Positions 1-20,480 of a DNA stretch of 64,000 nucleotides are shown piece by piece (within the stretch, counting starts at the first letter, position 1; every line of letters starts with the position of its first letter). The notes beneath the pieces are model-generated. The model saw nothing but the letters and a program-made list of their open reading frames with translations, made no database searches and had not been told where the DNA came from. Where the stretch lies: contig JAALGY010000054.1 in NCBI GenBank assembly GCA_032358165.1, forward strand, positions 1,178,001 to 1,242,000, written 5' to 3'. Source of the stretch: Diplosphaera chodatii (Eukaryota > Chlorophyta > Trebouxiophyceae > Prasiolales > Stichococcaceae). A program made the position numbers and the translations under genes.

Positions 1-3000
1 TCAACCTGGTCAATGCAGCCAAGGCCGCTGGTGTGCAACACTTCATCATGGTCACGTCCCTGGGGACTGGCAAGTTCGGGTGGCCTGCAGGTGCCCAACG
101 CATCTGCGGTGTGCCCAACCCTGTCGCTCCATCCTTCACTCTGCAATCCTGTTGTGCGGCCAAAGCCTCATCTAGCTGTCCTCTTCCAACACACAGGCAT
201 CTTGAACCTGTTTGGAGGGGTGCTGATCCAGAAGAAGCGGGCAGAGGAGGCTCTGGAGGCCAGCGGCATGCGCTACACCATTGTGCGGTGCGCAGGGAGC
301 TGGGTTACAGCCGCAGCCGCGCTGCCACTGTGTCAACTGTACACCGAGCATGTGAGCCAAGCTCCTGCGGCACCACCGTGCAGGCCTGGTGGCATGGAGC
401 GGCCGGGAGACGACTTCAAGGCCACAAACAATGTGACGATCGCACCGCGGGACATGCTGTTTGGCGGCCAGATCTCCCGCCTGCAGGTAGCGGAGGTGGT
501 CGGCACCGCCATTGCGCGCACGGAGCTGGCTGAGAACAAGGTGATTTGACACATTGACAGTCCTCCTGCACCAGTTACTGGCAGCACGGTGCATGTATGA
601 CACCCGTGGTCATTCCAGCAAACGGTCAACAAGGCAGTTGTCTTCCACAGCAGAAGTCCTCTGCAGAGCCGAACAGTCCTGATTGGTTGCAGCTGCGTCG
701 AGCACGATATTCATCAGCATCGCTGTGACAGGTGCTGGAGCTGGTGGCCGAGACCTCTGCGCCTCAGCGCGAGATCGAGCTGCTGCTGGCGGACGCGCCG
801 CAGGAGGCGGCACAGGAAGCCCGGGCAGCCACGGCTTCTGCAATCGATGAGGCCGAGGAGGCAGTGAGTGCTGACCGTGTGCAGCCGTGGTGCCACATCG
901 TGGCAGCTTGCGCGTGGCAGCATGCGTGGCACAACGCATGCAGGCCCTGATGCCGTGTCACAGTGTGTTGCATGATGACGGTCTGCACAGTGAGCTCGGA
1001 CCCTGCGGGTGCCGCCGACCTGGTGCTGAGGCCGCGCCGCCCTGCGCACAGCTGGAGGCCCTGCAGGCGGACCAGGAGGCGCTGCGGGAGCAGTATGGCG
1101 ACACGCAGGCGCGGCTGGCGGAGCTGGCGCAGGAGGAGGAGGACGCGCCCAACGCGCGCGCCATGCAGCGCGTCACCCGCTCCATCCAGGAGGCCGAGCG
1201 CCAGGCACGGCCCCCCGCGCAAATCAATCAACCGCCGCATGCCACGTCAATGGTGTCGGGCCTGGCACCAGCATCAACAACAGGAGCTGAGGTCGACGTC
1301 CAGCACTTGCAGCCAGCGCCTTGCTACACCGACATCAGGGCGCACGTAGCCATGGACATCTGTCTGCGTGCGTGCAGCTGGGCATGCTGCAGGAGGCTGC
1401 GGAGGAGGCGCAGCAGCAGGAGGCGGCTGCGAGGGCAGTGCTGAAGGCCGCGCAGGTCAGTGTAGACTGTCAAAGTGGATGAGCGAGTGTGCGCAACATT
1501 GATCATCTGCCACAGCCAGCTCCTGGGCCAGGTCAATCTGTGAGAAGTCAGAGACGTGTGGGTGACAGTGGAGAGAGCCAGTGATCACTACTCACCCCCA
1601 GTGCTCACTGATCAATGTCAGCTGCACACTGATCGCCGCCGATCGACTGATCGCCGATCATCTGCGACCCTGCCCACACTGCGACCGTGCCGTGGGCCCC
1701 AGGAGGCGCGCAAGCGGCGGGAGGCGCTGACGCCGGAGGAGGTGTCGCGCATCCAGAACGACATCCTGTTCCCGCCCACGCCCGAGGAGGTCGAGGAGCG
1801 CCGCCAGGCCGAGCAGCGGGTGGGCGGGCCCGGCGCCTGCACATGCGCAACAATGCCCATGCTGCATCTGATTTGCGGTGTCATACAAAGCAACCTGCTG
1901 CTTGCGCAACTTGACGCTGTGAACTGGCTGATGAGCTGCCGCCATCCGTACACAGTGCGACAACCCTTGGTCGCTGTGCTGGTCTTACTGTTGGCCCCGC
2001 TGCGTAGGCAAAGGCGGAGGCAGCCGAGGCGGAGCGTGCAGAGCGCGAGCGCGTGGCGGACGAGGCCCGGCAGGCGCGCGAGGCAGCCGCCGCGCAGCAG
2101 AAGAAGGAGCAGGAGGACCGCGCTGCCAAGGTGCGCCGTGTCGCCGTGCCCGCGCCCGTGTGCGCAGGCCGGCGAGGGCACCGTCTGACAGTGTGCGCCG
2201 GCTGGGTTGTGCAGCGGCATGGCAGTGGGGTGGTGTGCCGCGTGTCCTCTTTCGTGCGCATCGGCTCACCAAGCTGCATGGGGTGCCCAAGCGTCCCCTG
2301 TCGATGTGCAGGCCCGAGCTGAGGCTGATGCCAAGCGCAAGGCGGAGGAGGATCGACGTGCCGCAGAGCAGAAGGTGCACATCCCACATTGCACCTCCCC
2401 TGCCACTGGGGTTCCGCCATGCATGTTAAAGCTAAAGTTCTGCACTCACAAGATGCAGCTGTGGCACAACTGCCTGGCCGGCAGGGGGAGGCGCTAACGG
2501 TGACGCCAACGACCAGGACCACACCATATGCCCTGTCACTGTATCCAAACCCTGGGTAGCAGGCGCAGTCTGCCGCAGCACACCAATTTGTGTGCAAACC
2601 TGCAGGCCCGCCAGGAGGCACAGGCAGCGGCGCGCGCTGAGCAGGAGAAGAAGCAGGAGGAGGCCCGGCAACAGCGCGAGGCCGCAGCCGCGCAGCAGAA
2701 GAAGCAGCAGGAGGAGCGCGAGGCCGCCCGCGCCAAGGCTGACGCCGAGGCCAAGGTGCCAGACTGTGCCGTGTGGTATGTGCTGCGGGCAGACGCTGGT
2801 GCCAGCCCTGGGTGATTTCAGACCGTGAATGGCATCTCTCGGCCATGGTCAGCACGCCGCTACCTTGACGCCTGCGTCAGCCATCTGAGGCCCGGGTGCT
2901 GGCGCGCTGCGCGCAGGCCAAACAGGAGCAGGAGCGGAAGGAACGGGAGGAGACGCGCGCCAAGGCGGAGGCAGAAGCTAAGGTGAGCATGGTGCTGGGC

Positions 3001-5245
3001 CCTGCCCGGCACGCAGCAGTTCGTAAGGCCATCGCACCCGCCGCACGGCACTCCAGCACTGCTGCATCGGACAGCAGCCCTTCAGCTTGCACGCTGGGGC
3101 CACTTTAGTAGCTTCCGCGCTCATGTGCGCACGCTGGCACTATACACTAGCCATTGGTGACATTAATGACTTCGTGGCAGTGGCCGATCTCGAGCAGAAT
3201 CATGTGATGCCCTTGAATCAGGCCGAGAAGGAGCAGGAGGATAAGCAACGAGAGGAGGCACGCGCAAAGGCGGCTGCTGAGGCCAAGGTGGGTGCCTGCC
3301 ATTCAGCCACACCGTCTTCTAACAACTGGCAGCAGCAGCATCGCAAGCTTGGTGTCCCAGGGCTGCGCCCTGCCAGATCTCCATCAGTGATTGTTCGCTC
3401 GAGCTGCCCAGATTCTGTCAAGAGTAGAGGGCGCAGCGCTAAGGGATCTGGACGGCCCATCTAGCGCCGCACCATCATCTCGAATTGCACTGTATGCAGG
3501 CAAAGAAGGACCAGGAAGCAAAGCAGCAAGAGGAGGCGCGCGCCAAGCAGGCTGCTGAAGCCAAGGTGGCCTCCTGCCTGCCCGTAGCATACTAGCAGCA
3601 TGCGACTCGTGGGCAGCACAGTAGCCAGCAGCAGTCCCGCTCACCTCTCTCCCGCCTGAAAGGCGATGATATGCCGGCATACTACTGCTTGCAATGCGTG
3701 CGTGATGCTGACAAATGTTGTTTTTCATTGCACAGGCGAAGAAGGACCAGGATGCAAAGGAGCAGAGGGAGCGTGAGGAGAGCCGCGCCCGCGCTGATGC
3801 AGAAGCAAAGGTGGGGCTGCAGAATGCATCCCTGCAGGTGGCAACCAACCATGCAGAACGTGCATCCACAGTGGTCCCTGCTGCTATGGCAGCTTCCACA
3901 TGCACAGTGCGCTGCAACCAGCCCGACAGTACAGCATGGCCCACGATCGAAAACGTTAGCCGGCATCTCCTGTAAGCATACAAGTGGAGATATCCATGAC
4001 GTGTTTGTAGGCCAAAAAGCAGCAGGAGCAGACAGCCCAGGGGCAGCAGCGGAAGGATGCTGAGGCACAGGTGCGCACCTGATCACGTGCATGTGGCATA
4101 TGTACGTCCCAGCTGCATGTGTAAGTGACTCAGATTCAACCAGCAATGATTGCAATCAAAGCAAACCCTGCTGACTCAGGATCGTAGCAGCACATGCATG
4201 CTGGCACTCAGTCGCTGCTATCTGTGCTGCAGGCAAAGCAGGCGGCGAGTGCTGTGAAGCAAGCCAGCCGAGGCGCTGAGGACGGCGTGTCAGCTGCAGC
4301 CGAGCAGGTATGTGCACACTGTGGATGTGCTTCGTGGTCGATGTGGGCGCAGCAAACCCCATGCGTTGCAACTTGGCCATGGGTAGCCTACTCGACGAAT
4401 GTGAGCAGCGCTTGCAAAACCTGCAGTCCGACGCATGCTTGCAGGCAAAGAAGAATGCCTCAGAAGCGCGGGCCTGGATCCAGAACTGGCGGGACAACGG
4501 CGTCACCTGGGCAGAGGAGGCTGCTGAGGAGGTGGCGGAGCAGACCAGCGGCATTTTCAGCGGTACGCACTTAACACCCCGGTCCAAAAGAGCATACCAG
4601 CTGTCAGCTGAGACGGACCACTACTGATTGTATAGCTGGGTGGCACACCCTGGACATCTGCCTGACAGTTTGCAAGCTTGGTGGTCACTGCTGATGTTTG
4701 CCTTTGCATGTGCGCAGGCTTCAGGTGGCCATGGCAGCAGCAACAGCAGCAGCAGCAGGAGCAGCAACAGCGGCCGCAGCAGGCACCGGCTCGTGCAGAG
4801 TCGGGCGCAGCAGCAGAGCAGCGGCAGACCCAGGTGATGGACGCGGCACCTGCCATGCACAACTGGCGTACAGGCACTCGGGTGTCGTCTAGCACTGCAA
4901 CACGTGGATCATGTGCTGTGTTGCAGGCAGCCTCGCCCTCCAGCGCTGGCGACGCAGGCACGGAGGCCAATGTCGAGGATGCCAGAGAGTGGATCAACCG
5001 ATGGTGCGCTTCTGTGGTCGTCCTGCTGTTCTGTGACCTGACGCGGGGCAGTGCCACCGGATGGCAGTGGAAGTGCGCCAGAGAGCGTCGACTGCATCAG
5101 GCATGACAGCAGACATCCGACAGTTTGCCATGGTTGATCAAATTCAGTCGGCGGAAGCGCGGCGTGACTTGGCTTGTATGGATGCAGGCGTGCGAAGAAC
5201 TTGGAGAAGAAGCTGCCGCAGCAGAACAAAACGAAAGCTCAGTGA
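1..5245 (+). CDS. TIC62: Tic62-like NAD(P)-binding protein with long coiled-coil tail (5' partial)
   Basis: The window opens inside the Rossmann-fold domain. Exon 1-90 reads NLVNAAKAAGVQHFIMVTS, exon 197-287 reads ILNLFGGVLIQKKRAEEAL ending in YTIVR, and exon 384-540 continues RPGGMERP with DMLFGGQISRLQVAEV. Exon 732-863 gives VLELVAETSAP. These match the order of blocks in plant Tic62, a chloroplast redox protein associated with the inner-envelope Tic complex and with ferredoxin-NADP reductase. Exon 1052 onward and many short phase-0 exons up to 4310 encode a charged Ala/Glu/Lys/Gln coiled coil. Exon 4444 onward carries ARAWIQNWR, then a Gln-rich stretch (about 4730-4833), then AREWINRW and a basic tail ending at TGA 5243-5245. 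The Ser/Pro FNR-binding repeats of land plants are not seen. The 5' end lies outside the window. Joining the coiled-coil exons to the Rossmann part is inferred from unbroken phase and the absence of any intervening stop or start. Exon edges around 1215-1380 are uncertain. Confidence 0.83.
2011..4310 (+). repeat. Tandem coiled-coil exon array inside the Tic62-like gene
   Basis: Successive exons start with a codon pair reading AK, AR or AE just after a CAG/TAG acceptor. Most end in a Lys codon (often ...AEAK) just before a GTG donor, and all are phase 0. Exons 2917-2982, 3222-3287 and 3500-3565 are each exactly 66 bases (22 codons), and 3736-3810 is 75 bases. Related, longer or more diverged units begin near 2011, 2312, 2605, 4012 and 4234. 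Shared motifs are EEARAK and AEAK. The introns between them are not obviously alike, so the duplication, if real, is old. The pattern adds about three heptads of coiled coil per exon. Confidence 0.8.
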
Positions 5246-5644
5246 CTTGTGTGCAGTGTATGCCGTTACTACTTGAGGCCGCTGCACAGCTGTGTCATTG
5301 GAGAAACTGCAATGACAAGGCTTTCAGAATGTCAGGTGCATTGGACATTTGATGTCGCTCAGTCGGTGGCGCTTGATTGATTGCATCATTGTGTTCGAAG
5401 CGAAGTTTCCTGATTGCCTGCCCATCCTCAGAATATGACCACCCTTTGATGGATGCGCATGCAAAAGCTGATGCTGACCCCTCGGAACAAACCTACCCCT
5501 TTACATGGACACAGACATTGTTCGGCAGTGTGCACCGCTAACACACGCATGTCGTGAGCCTGAACTCTTCCTGCTACGCCTCTGCCACCAGAATAAGCAC
5601 CCGCTGTTCAGGCACACCCTGGAGGCTGTGCTGCATGCCACCCC
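5246..5644. other. Convergent 3' spacer
   Basis: About 400 bases between the stop of the Tic62-like gene (+) and the stop of the SRFR1-like gene (-). It probably holds both 3' UTRs. I see no convincing coding potential. A minus-strand TGTAA lies at 5501-5505. Confidence 0.6.
5501..5505 (-). terminator. Putative TGTAA poly(A) signal for the SRFR1-like gene
   Basis: On the minus strand this reads TGTAA, the usual chlorophyte polyadenylation hexamer substitute. It lies about 140 bases downstream of the stop of the SRFR1-like gene. The assignment rests on motif and position only. Confidence 0.4.
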
Positions 5645-8600
5645 TCAGGACTGGTCGGTGTGGATGCGCGGCACGTCCGGCCCGTTGAGCGCCTCCAGCC
5701 GCGCCCGCATCGTCGACAGCAGCTTGTCCACTGATGGCAGCTCCTGCAGAAGTGAGCAATCACCATCAGCAACAGTTTGTCACACAGCTTGTGCCACGAA
5801 GGTGGCAGTGCATGTGATATCAATATATGCAAGCAACATGTCACGTAATGGCCTCCACACATGCTGTAGACTTGGGCAGTGCAAGCAAACGACCTGCTAA
5901 GCTGTGCAGCACATGTGCGGCTGCGCGTGTCGGTGAGGGACCCTCCGTGCAAACCTCCGTGGCAACCCCATTGCTCGCCAAAGGCGCAAAGGCAGTCACC
6001 TCGAGCGGCGCAAAGGGGCGGTCGGCGGCGGCCGCCTCGCCGCGCGCCTCGGGCGGGTACAGCCACGGCGACACCGACGCCACGAACGGGTCCACCGACT
6101 GCGACAGGATGGCCTCCCAGTCCGTCTGGTACCCCTGCAGACGTTGACCGGCACATGTCACACATTCGCCAGTTTGGTGAATTGGCTGACGTCAAGCGAC
6201 GCGTGGGCACTTGGATGTCTCTGCTAGTCTGCTGGGAGAACAGACTGGGATGCATGTCAAGGCTGCGACTGACCGGCGGGATGCTGGCGGTGATGGGCAT
6301 GCCCGCGGCCATGAACACGGCCAGGACGGTCATGGCGCCCACCACCGCGCTGCCCCGCGCCAGCGGCATGAAGTTGTACCTGCAGAGCAGCATGACCTAG
6401 CCTCTCCAAAACAAGGTCCATTACGCACCTTGCCTCTCAGTGGATCATGCATACATCCAGGAACGTCAAATGAATCAAGAGAGTGACCCAATGGGCAATG
6501 GCAACAGCGTTCACCGCTGCTGTGGATGCAAAAGGTGGGCAAAGGCGTCAAGCACCGCACACCAGTAGTAGGCAAAGTGCAGGGTGCGGCGCGCAATCTC
6601 GGCGCGGTTGCCGGCCGCCAGCGCCTCCATCAGCGCGCCCCAGCACGACGTCAGCTCCTGCGGTTGCAGTGGACCTGGTGTGACACCTCAGGTCAGCAGC
6701 CCCGACAGCGTGCTAGCGTCGCTGCATCTGCAGGCGCTGCACACCGGAGCAACCATATGCTGTACAGCATGGTGCATAAAAAACCGTGTACAGCAAGTGT
6801 GTTGCCATGTTGCCATGTGAAGTTGGGAGGGCGCACCTCGTGAAAGTCCTCCCAGCGCGGCGGCGTCACCGGCGTGCGGATCGACACCTCGTAGCCATTG
6901 GGCATGTCGCCCAGCCGCACCACCTGCGAATATTCAGGCTGCATGATGTGATGCACGACTACCAGACCGAGCAGACCGTTTGCGTTGCTTGCCAGATGCA
7001 TCATGCACCTCACGACAGAGGCATCCTGCGCAATAGACCACAGGCCGCTGCAGGGTGAGCCTAGGGTATAGGGTCTGGCGGCGCCGCACCGTGAGGCGGG
7101 TGCCCTCCAGGTCGTGGCCGGGCCGGTGGACGGAGGCGACGGGGACCACCGCCCAGCAGTCCACGCCCATCGCCTGCCACAGCTCCTCCGCCGTCGCCGC
7201 CGCCGCGACCGCCTTGCGCTTGGCCTCCGTGTTGAGCAGCACTGCAGGGTGCAGGGCAGCTGCATGGGCACCTGGCGTATTGAGTGAGGACTAGGTCTTG
7301 ATGCTTGACATGCATATGACTATGATAGAAAACATGCAGATACGTTGTGCTGGGCAGGATGTGGGGTGCTGCAACAGCCGCTGGCTGGGGAGCAGCGAGC
7401 AGGGGGCCCACCGGCAATGTTGTGTGCATCAAAGCCGCGGCCGTCGCGCAGCAGGACCTCCTTGAACACGCCCAGCGCACGCTCGAAGTTCATGTAGTAC
7501 CGCACGCACTTGGTCTGTCCGCTGAAGATGGGGGTGTGTGACCCGAAGCCCGCCTCAAACTCCTGCTTCGTGAGCAGGTCCACCCACAGCACCTGGTGCA
7601 GGATGCAACACTGTCGGTGTCACACCTGATGGCAACTACTAAGCTCCGCAGCTGATGTTTATGTGAGCAGTGCACTATATCGAGCAAATCCGTCGGATGT
7701 TTAGCCATGTACTTTATGCGCACAGCCGAACAAACCTGGTCGTTGGGCTCCGACAGCTGGCGCCAGCGCACCAGGATGTCCATGGCATCGCGCCAGCCGA
7801 AGGCGTGGCTGCCGCTGGCCGATCGCTCACCGCTGGCGCCATCATTCAGCACTCGCAGCGGGTGGTTGGCACGGCGGTGGCTTAGCTGCATCATCCACGA
7901 AAGTAGAAGTCACTCATATCAAATCGGACCAACACCATGGGTTTTCATCAGAGATTTGGCCGACCTTGCAAAACCTGGAATTCAGACTGTCCTGCAGACC
8001 ATGCTCCGGCAGGTACCAGGGTGGGCAACCACCTGCACACGCTGGGTAGAGGGCCTGCGCCTCACCTCAGTGCGCAGCATCTGGGCTAGCTCGATGGCGG
8101 CGAGGCCGCCCATGCGCAGCTGCCGCTTGTTGGCCAGAAAGCCCTGGTGCCTGTAGCGCAGCCGGTCGCCGATCGCGTCCGCCGCTTGCAGGAGCTTGGC
8201 CAGCTGCAGCACAACACAGGCACCACTCACTGTACGCCGAACCATGTGGCCAGCGCCCGCACCAAAGTGTGCCTTCGTATGGCAGCGGGACGCATAGGGG
8301 ATGGAGCCACAAAAGGACTTGCATCAGCTGCTTTGGGCGGAGCGGGCGGCGCTGGCTCCCGGGCTGGGAAGGGCGGCTGCAGCGCTGAGGCCGTCAGCAG
8401 CTGCGGCGGCGGTGGGCCCTTCTTGCACCACGACTCTGCAGTCACACAACCGACGTGTGATGCTCTGATATCTCACATGGAACCGGCGTGGCCTGACAGA
8501 CTGGCCACAACATCAAATCATCATCGAGGTGACACGCAGTCACGGACCAACAAATGGGGACGTCCTGATCCAGAAGTGCGCACCCTTGAACACAGGATCG

Positions 8601-11576
8601 ATGTCCTTATCCATGAAGTACGTCGAGAATGTACGGTCCAGATTGTGGTATGTGTACAGCGCCAGCTCCCTCTGCAGAGCAGAGAGGTAGTAGATGCTGT
8701 ATGGCGTATCCTGTTTCGGCAAACTGCATACAGCGCGAGCTGCTTTGCACGGCCTGTGACACAGGAGCAAGAGTGTTTGAGCAAACACTGAAACAGGGCA
8801 GCACACCTGGTAGAAGGCTAGGAACTGCTGCATCTTCACTTCGTTGCTGGAGTCCTTCTGCTCGATTGTGAATGCCTGGCTGTAGTCGCGCGCCGCCGAA
8901 CGGTGAAAGCCCAGCGCATGATAACACGCCCCTGTGGCATTGCAAGACCCCTCAGCCTAGCCCTGTCGACCATGCATGACGTGTTCGCATTTCCCGGAAC
9001 CGCATCATGCAATGGTGCGCACCGCGCAGAAACAGCAGCTCAACGCGGTTGCGTGGCGGGGCAGCTGCCAGCGCACGATCCAGCAGCTGGATGGCTGACA
9101 TGTGGTCGCCGCGGCCACGGCGCAGCTCGGCCACCTGCGCATGTGACGCGACGGCCACATCACACATTGTCAGTCGTACTGTTCCAGGCGCAGCCTCCAA
9201 CGTGCACGTGCATCATGCAGGGCATACCCCAGGCAAGGCGGTGCGATGTCGCACACGGACGCACCATGCGCATGGCAACGGCGCTGTCGCGGTCGCCGCG
9301 CAGCTTGATGCTGTGCGCAAAGGCCTTCTCTGCCTCGTTGCTGTTCCCAATCTGTGTGAGCACCACAGGCGCTGCATGGGCTGCGGATGCTCACCATGGG
9401 ACACATGTAAACTGCAACACGACCACGGATGCAGTAGTGGCGGATCGTGCAGGAGGTCATGCCATGAAAGCAGTACAGACGCCAGGCAGTTTGATGCAAC
9501 CACTGCAACAGCGCAGGAGCGCGCCTCTTTGTGCGCGGTGGCCAGATTGGACCAGGCGTCCTTGAGGCCGGGGTCCAGGCGCAGGGCCTTCTCGTAGGCC
9601 TTGATGCCGTCCTGCAGGTCGCCCTGGCTGGTGTAGCACAGCCCCAGCATGTTGACCGCCTGCACATTGCGCGGGTCTAGCCGCGTTGCCGCCTGCGATG
9701 GCATCGACACCCAGTGAGGCAGCTGCGCATGCCAAGACCTCGTGCCTAAGATTGACAAGCGTGATGCTGAGCAGGTTTGGTTGCGAGTCGAATGTCAGAG
9801 CGGCACCTCAAATGCGGCCGTGGCGGCGCGGTAGTCCTTCTGCTTCTGCAGGATCATGCCGGCCTCCACTTGGCAATCCGCCTTGCCGGTGCGGTCGGCC
9901 GTCAGGTCCGCCGCCTTGCGCAGGTCCTGCGTGGATCGCACAGCCAACTTGCTACACAACTGCTGTCACAATACACAGCGTGCTTGGGACAGCCACATGC
10001 ACCAACCGCTGCACCTGAAGCGCGGCCTCATTCTCGCCGAGCGCAGAGCGCGCCTGGCCCCGGCGCTTCCAGCAGTCAGCATACCGGGGCTCCAACGCAA
10101 TGGCCTTGCTGAAGTCGTCGACCGCCACTGTGCCATTGAAGCGAATCAATATGAAGGTTGTGCCTTTGTTGCCGACTGCACCATATAACACAGTAGCAGG
10201 TCGGCGGATTGACATTTGCCGCAGTGCGCACGCTGCAGGTTGCGGGCGAGGGCGCGGGCGGTGCCGCGGGCGACGTAGGCGCCGAGCTTGGCGTGCGGCG
10301 GCGCCTTCTCCAGGATGCGGCACAGCAGGCCCTCCGCCTCCACCACCTTGCCCTCGTTGATCTGCCCAGGGTTCACAGACGACTCGACGTTCAGAGGACT
10401 ATGCCCACGGATCAACTGCACTCTGACAGTGCAGGCCACTATGCAGCTCGGCAAGGGGGGTGGTTGACGCAGCCTTTCCTGGCATGCAGATGTATCCAGG
10501 AAGTCAGCAGCTGAACGCGCACCTGGTTGACTGCGATGCCGACTGCTTGGTTAGGGTCCTTCTCGATCAGCAGCAGCAGCTCTGGTGACAGCTGGTTGCG
10601 AGCCCTGGCTCTGGCGTGTGCCTTCTGTGCAGCTTTTGGCGTGCTGGGGCCATTGGCTGTGGGATGGGCAGCCTGCACCAAGCGTGTCGTTGACCGTCAT
10701 CGCATGCATCACAGGCTGCATGCCAGGACTGACACTGCCCACATCCCAAAGGGTGGACCCATCTCACTCCTGCAGTCGACTTCGTCCTCCAGTACACACC
10801 TGCAGCTCAGTGGCAGACGACGCTGTAGGCTCGCTGGAAGCTGGCACACCAGCTGGCGGCTGGCTGCCTGGCGGCACTTGTCCCTCTGACGCAGGACCGG
10901 GTGACGCAGGTCCGGGTGAGGGCACTGGTGCCGTTGGAGTGGCTGCCAGTGATGCCAGTGCTGTGGCGGTAGGTGGCGCCGCATTGCCATTGGTGTTCTG
11001 CAGCAGCGCCTGCGCCTCGAGGACCAGGGCTAGGTCACTAGACAGCATGTCAGCTGCCGCAGCACGCTCCCACAGCTGCTTGGCCTCCTGTAAAGCATCC
11101 AGCGGAACGCTTTTAGGTCAGCTCACTATGTGCTGCAGAATGCCACTGTCAACAGTGCGAGCGGCAGGTGCAATGAGCAATCGGGCCTCTCATCGCAATG
11201 CGTGAGCCTCACGTCTGTACGTCGCAGCGCATGCAGCACCCGGCCTTGCCGCAGCAGTATCTGCAGGTTGCCTGGCTCCTCCTGCAGCGCTGCCTCATAG
11301 TCCTACGGAGCACAAGACGCATGCCTGGCACTGGGTTCTTGTTCCAGGTGTTCAGTAATTGAGGCCCGTCCGGGTGAGCAAGCAATATTGACATCAGAAA
11401 TCGCTGACCTTCAAAGCCTTCCGGTTCAGCTGCAGTCTCTCGTAGCAGACGGCTCGGTTGCACAGCAGCTGCACCGATGCGGTGCCGTCATGCTCCTTGA
11501 TGAGCAGGTCGAACGCCTTGAGGGCTTGTGAAAAGGAGCCTGTGAAGCTGTGTGTGCTGCTGTCGCTCCCGTTCAT
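5645..11576 (-). CDS. SRFR1: SRFR1/TTC13-like tetratricopeptide repeat protein
   Basis: Minus-strand exons build an N-terminal TPR region and then the conserved C-terminal domain shared by Arabidopsis SRFR1 and animal TTC13. TPR-type segments include ALKAFDLLIKEHDG (near 11530), AVDDFSKAIALEPRYADCW (near 10110), AVNMLGLCYTSQGDLQDGI (near 9650) and GDHMSAIQLLDRALA (near 9100). A low-complexity Pro/Ala/Thr linker sits at about 11000-10800. C-terminal blocks are FSTYFMDKDIDPVFK, FGWRDAMDILVRWRQLSEPN, FEAGFGSHTPIF, VSIRTPVTPPRWEDF, YNFMPLARGSAVVGAMTVL (hydrophobic, possible membrane contact) and QTDWEAILSQSVDPFVAS. SRFR1 is a negative regulator of effector-triggered immunity in plants and binds other proteins through its TPRs. 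Its algal role is unknown. The chosen ATG at 11576-11574 sits just before the first TPR helix, and a further 5' exon cannot be excluded. Stop is at 5647-5645. At least 17 exons. Confidence 0.88.
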
Positions 11577-12004
11577 GGTGGCGACACAGCTACTGGCTCA
11601 TGTAACATGTCCTTGGGAACGCCGTGATGCACTGCCGATGTCGCTCACAACTGGCTATACACAGAGCTGATCAAAAAGGCATGCCGACCGCGCCTCAACA
11701 GTCTGATCATCCACCCAGCGCTCAAAGCCGAGCCGTGTCATGCTGTGAGCCTTGTTTTTGTGCCTGGTAGCATGGCTCCGGTGCGTATACCAAGTACTGC
11801 ACGATGTTTCCAAGGTAAAGTCGTAAGGTTACACCAGCCTGCTCAGCCCAAGGAAGCTCACCTATCGTAGCGTCTGTTCCACGCACGTATGCGGGTAGTT
11901 AATGGAATGTAGAGTGTTGATCAGAAAGCAGACACCGAGCAGTTATGTGCATGGCACGCCTGCATTGTCCGTCAGTCATATACATGACGGGCTCATTATA
12001 GAGC
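11577..12004. promoter_or_regulatory. Head-to-head spacer, probable bidirectional promoter
   Basis: About 430 bases between the start codons of the divergent SRFR1-like (-) and FHA/AAA+ (+) genes. It must contain both 5' UTRs and promoters unless upstream non-coding exons exist. I could not pick out a TATA box or other defined element. Confidence 0.5.
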
Positions 12005-20085
<8,081 letters not shown>

Positions 20086-20480
20086 CACTGTGAGAGCGCA
20101 ATTTTCGGTTAGCTTCCGGCCATTTGCAGTAGCCGTCTCCTGTGTATATGTCTCTGAGTCGAAGGTCGCAGATGCAGGAGCGTCATGCATGAGAACAGAT
20201 ACATGGTGTGATTCTTTACAGCTCCGAGGAGCATGTTCTGTGGGTTGTGTCAGCACCACATGATAAGTTGTTGCATTGATTCCATGCACATTTTGGGCAT
20301 AGCAAGCTGTAAGCTTGTAACTGTCTTTGTCTCTGTTCGTCATGTGTGTTCCAATTAGCTCAAGCAAATACACTGTTTTTTGACCTGCCAACATGACGCA
20401 GCACGTTATGTGGTTGTGAAATTGCCAACGCGACGTACAGCAGCGGTGCAGCAGCACGCATCACGTTCGCGGTGTGCGCG
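20086..20480. other. Convergent 3' spacer
   Basis: About 395 bases between the AAA+ gene stop and the apyrase stop. It probably contains both 3' UTRs. Two plus-strand TGTAA motifs lie at 20308-20312 and 20316-20320, and one minus-strand TGTAA at 20216-20220. No coding signal was seen. Confidence 0.6.
20308..20320 (+). terminator. Paired TGTAA putative poly(A) signals for the AAA+ gene
   Basis: Two TGTAA motifs lie three bases apart, about 225 bases after the AAA+ stop codon. TGTAA is the standard poly(A) signal of chlorophyte green algae. Assignment is by motif and position only. Confidence 0.45.

Noticed and set aside
1881..2855. 324-codon minus-strand open frame
   Set aside because: Antisense shadow of the Ala/Glu/Arg-rich coiled-coil exons. 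It reads as Arg/Ser/Ala/Pro low complexity and ignores the clear plus-strand splice pattern.
4730..4795. CAG/CAA microsatellite
   Set aside because: Not an independent repeat element. In the spliced frame it is a coding Gln run of the Tic62-like protein.
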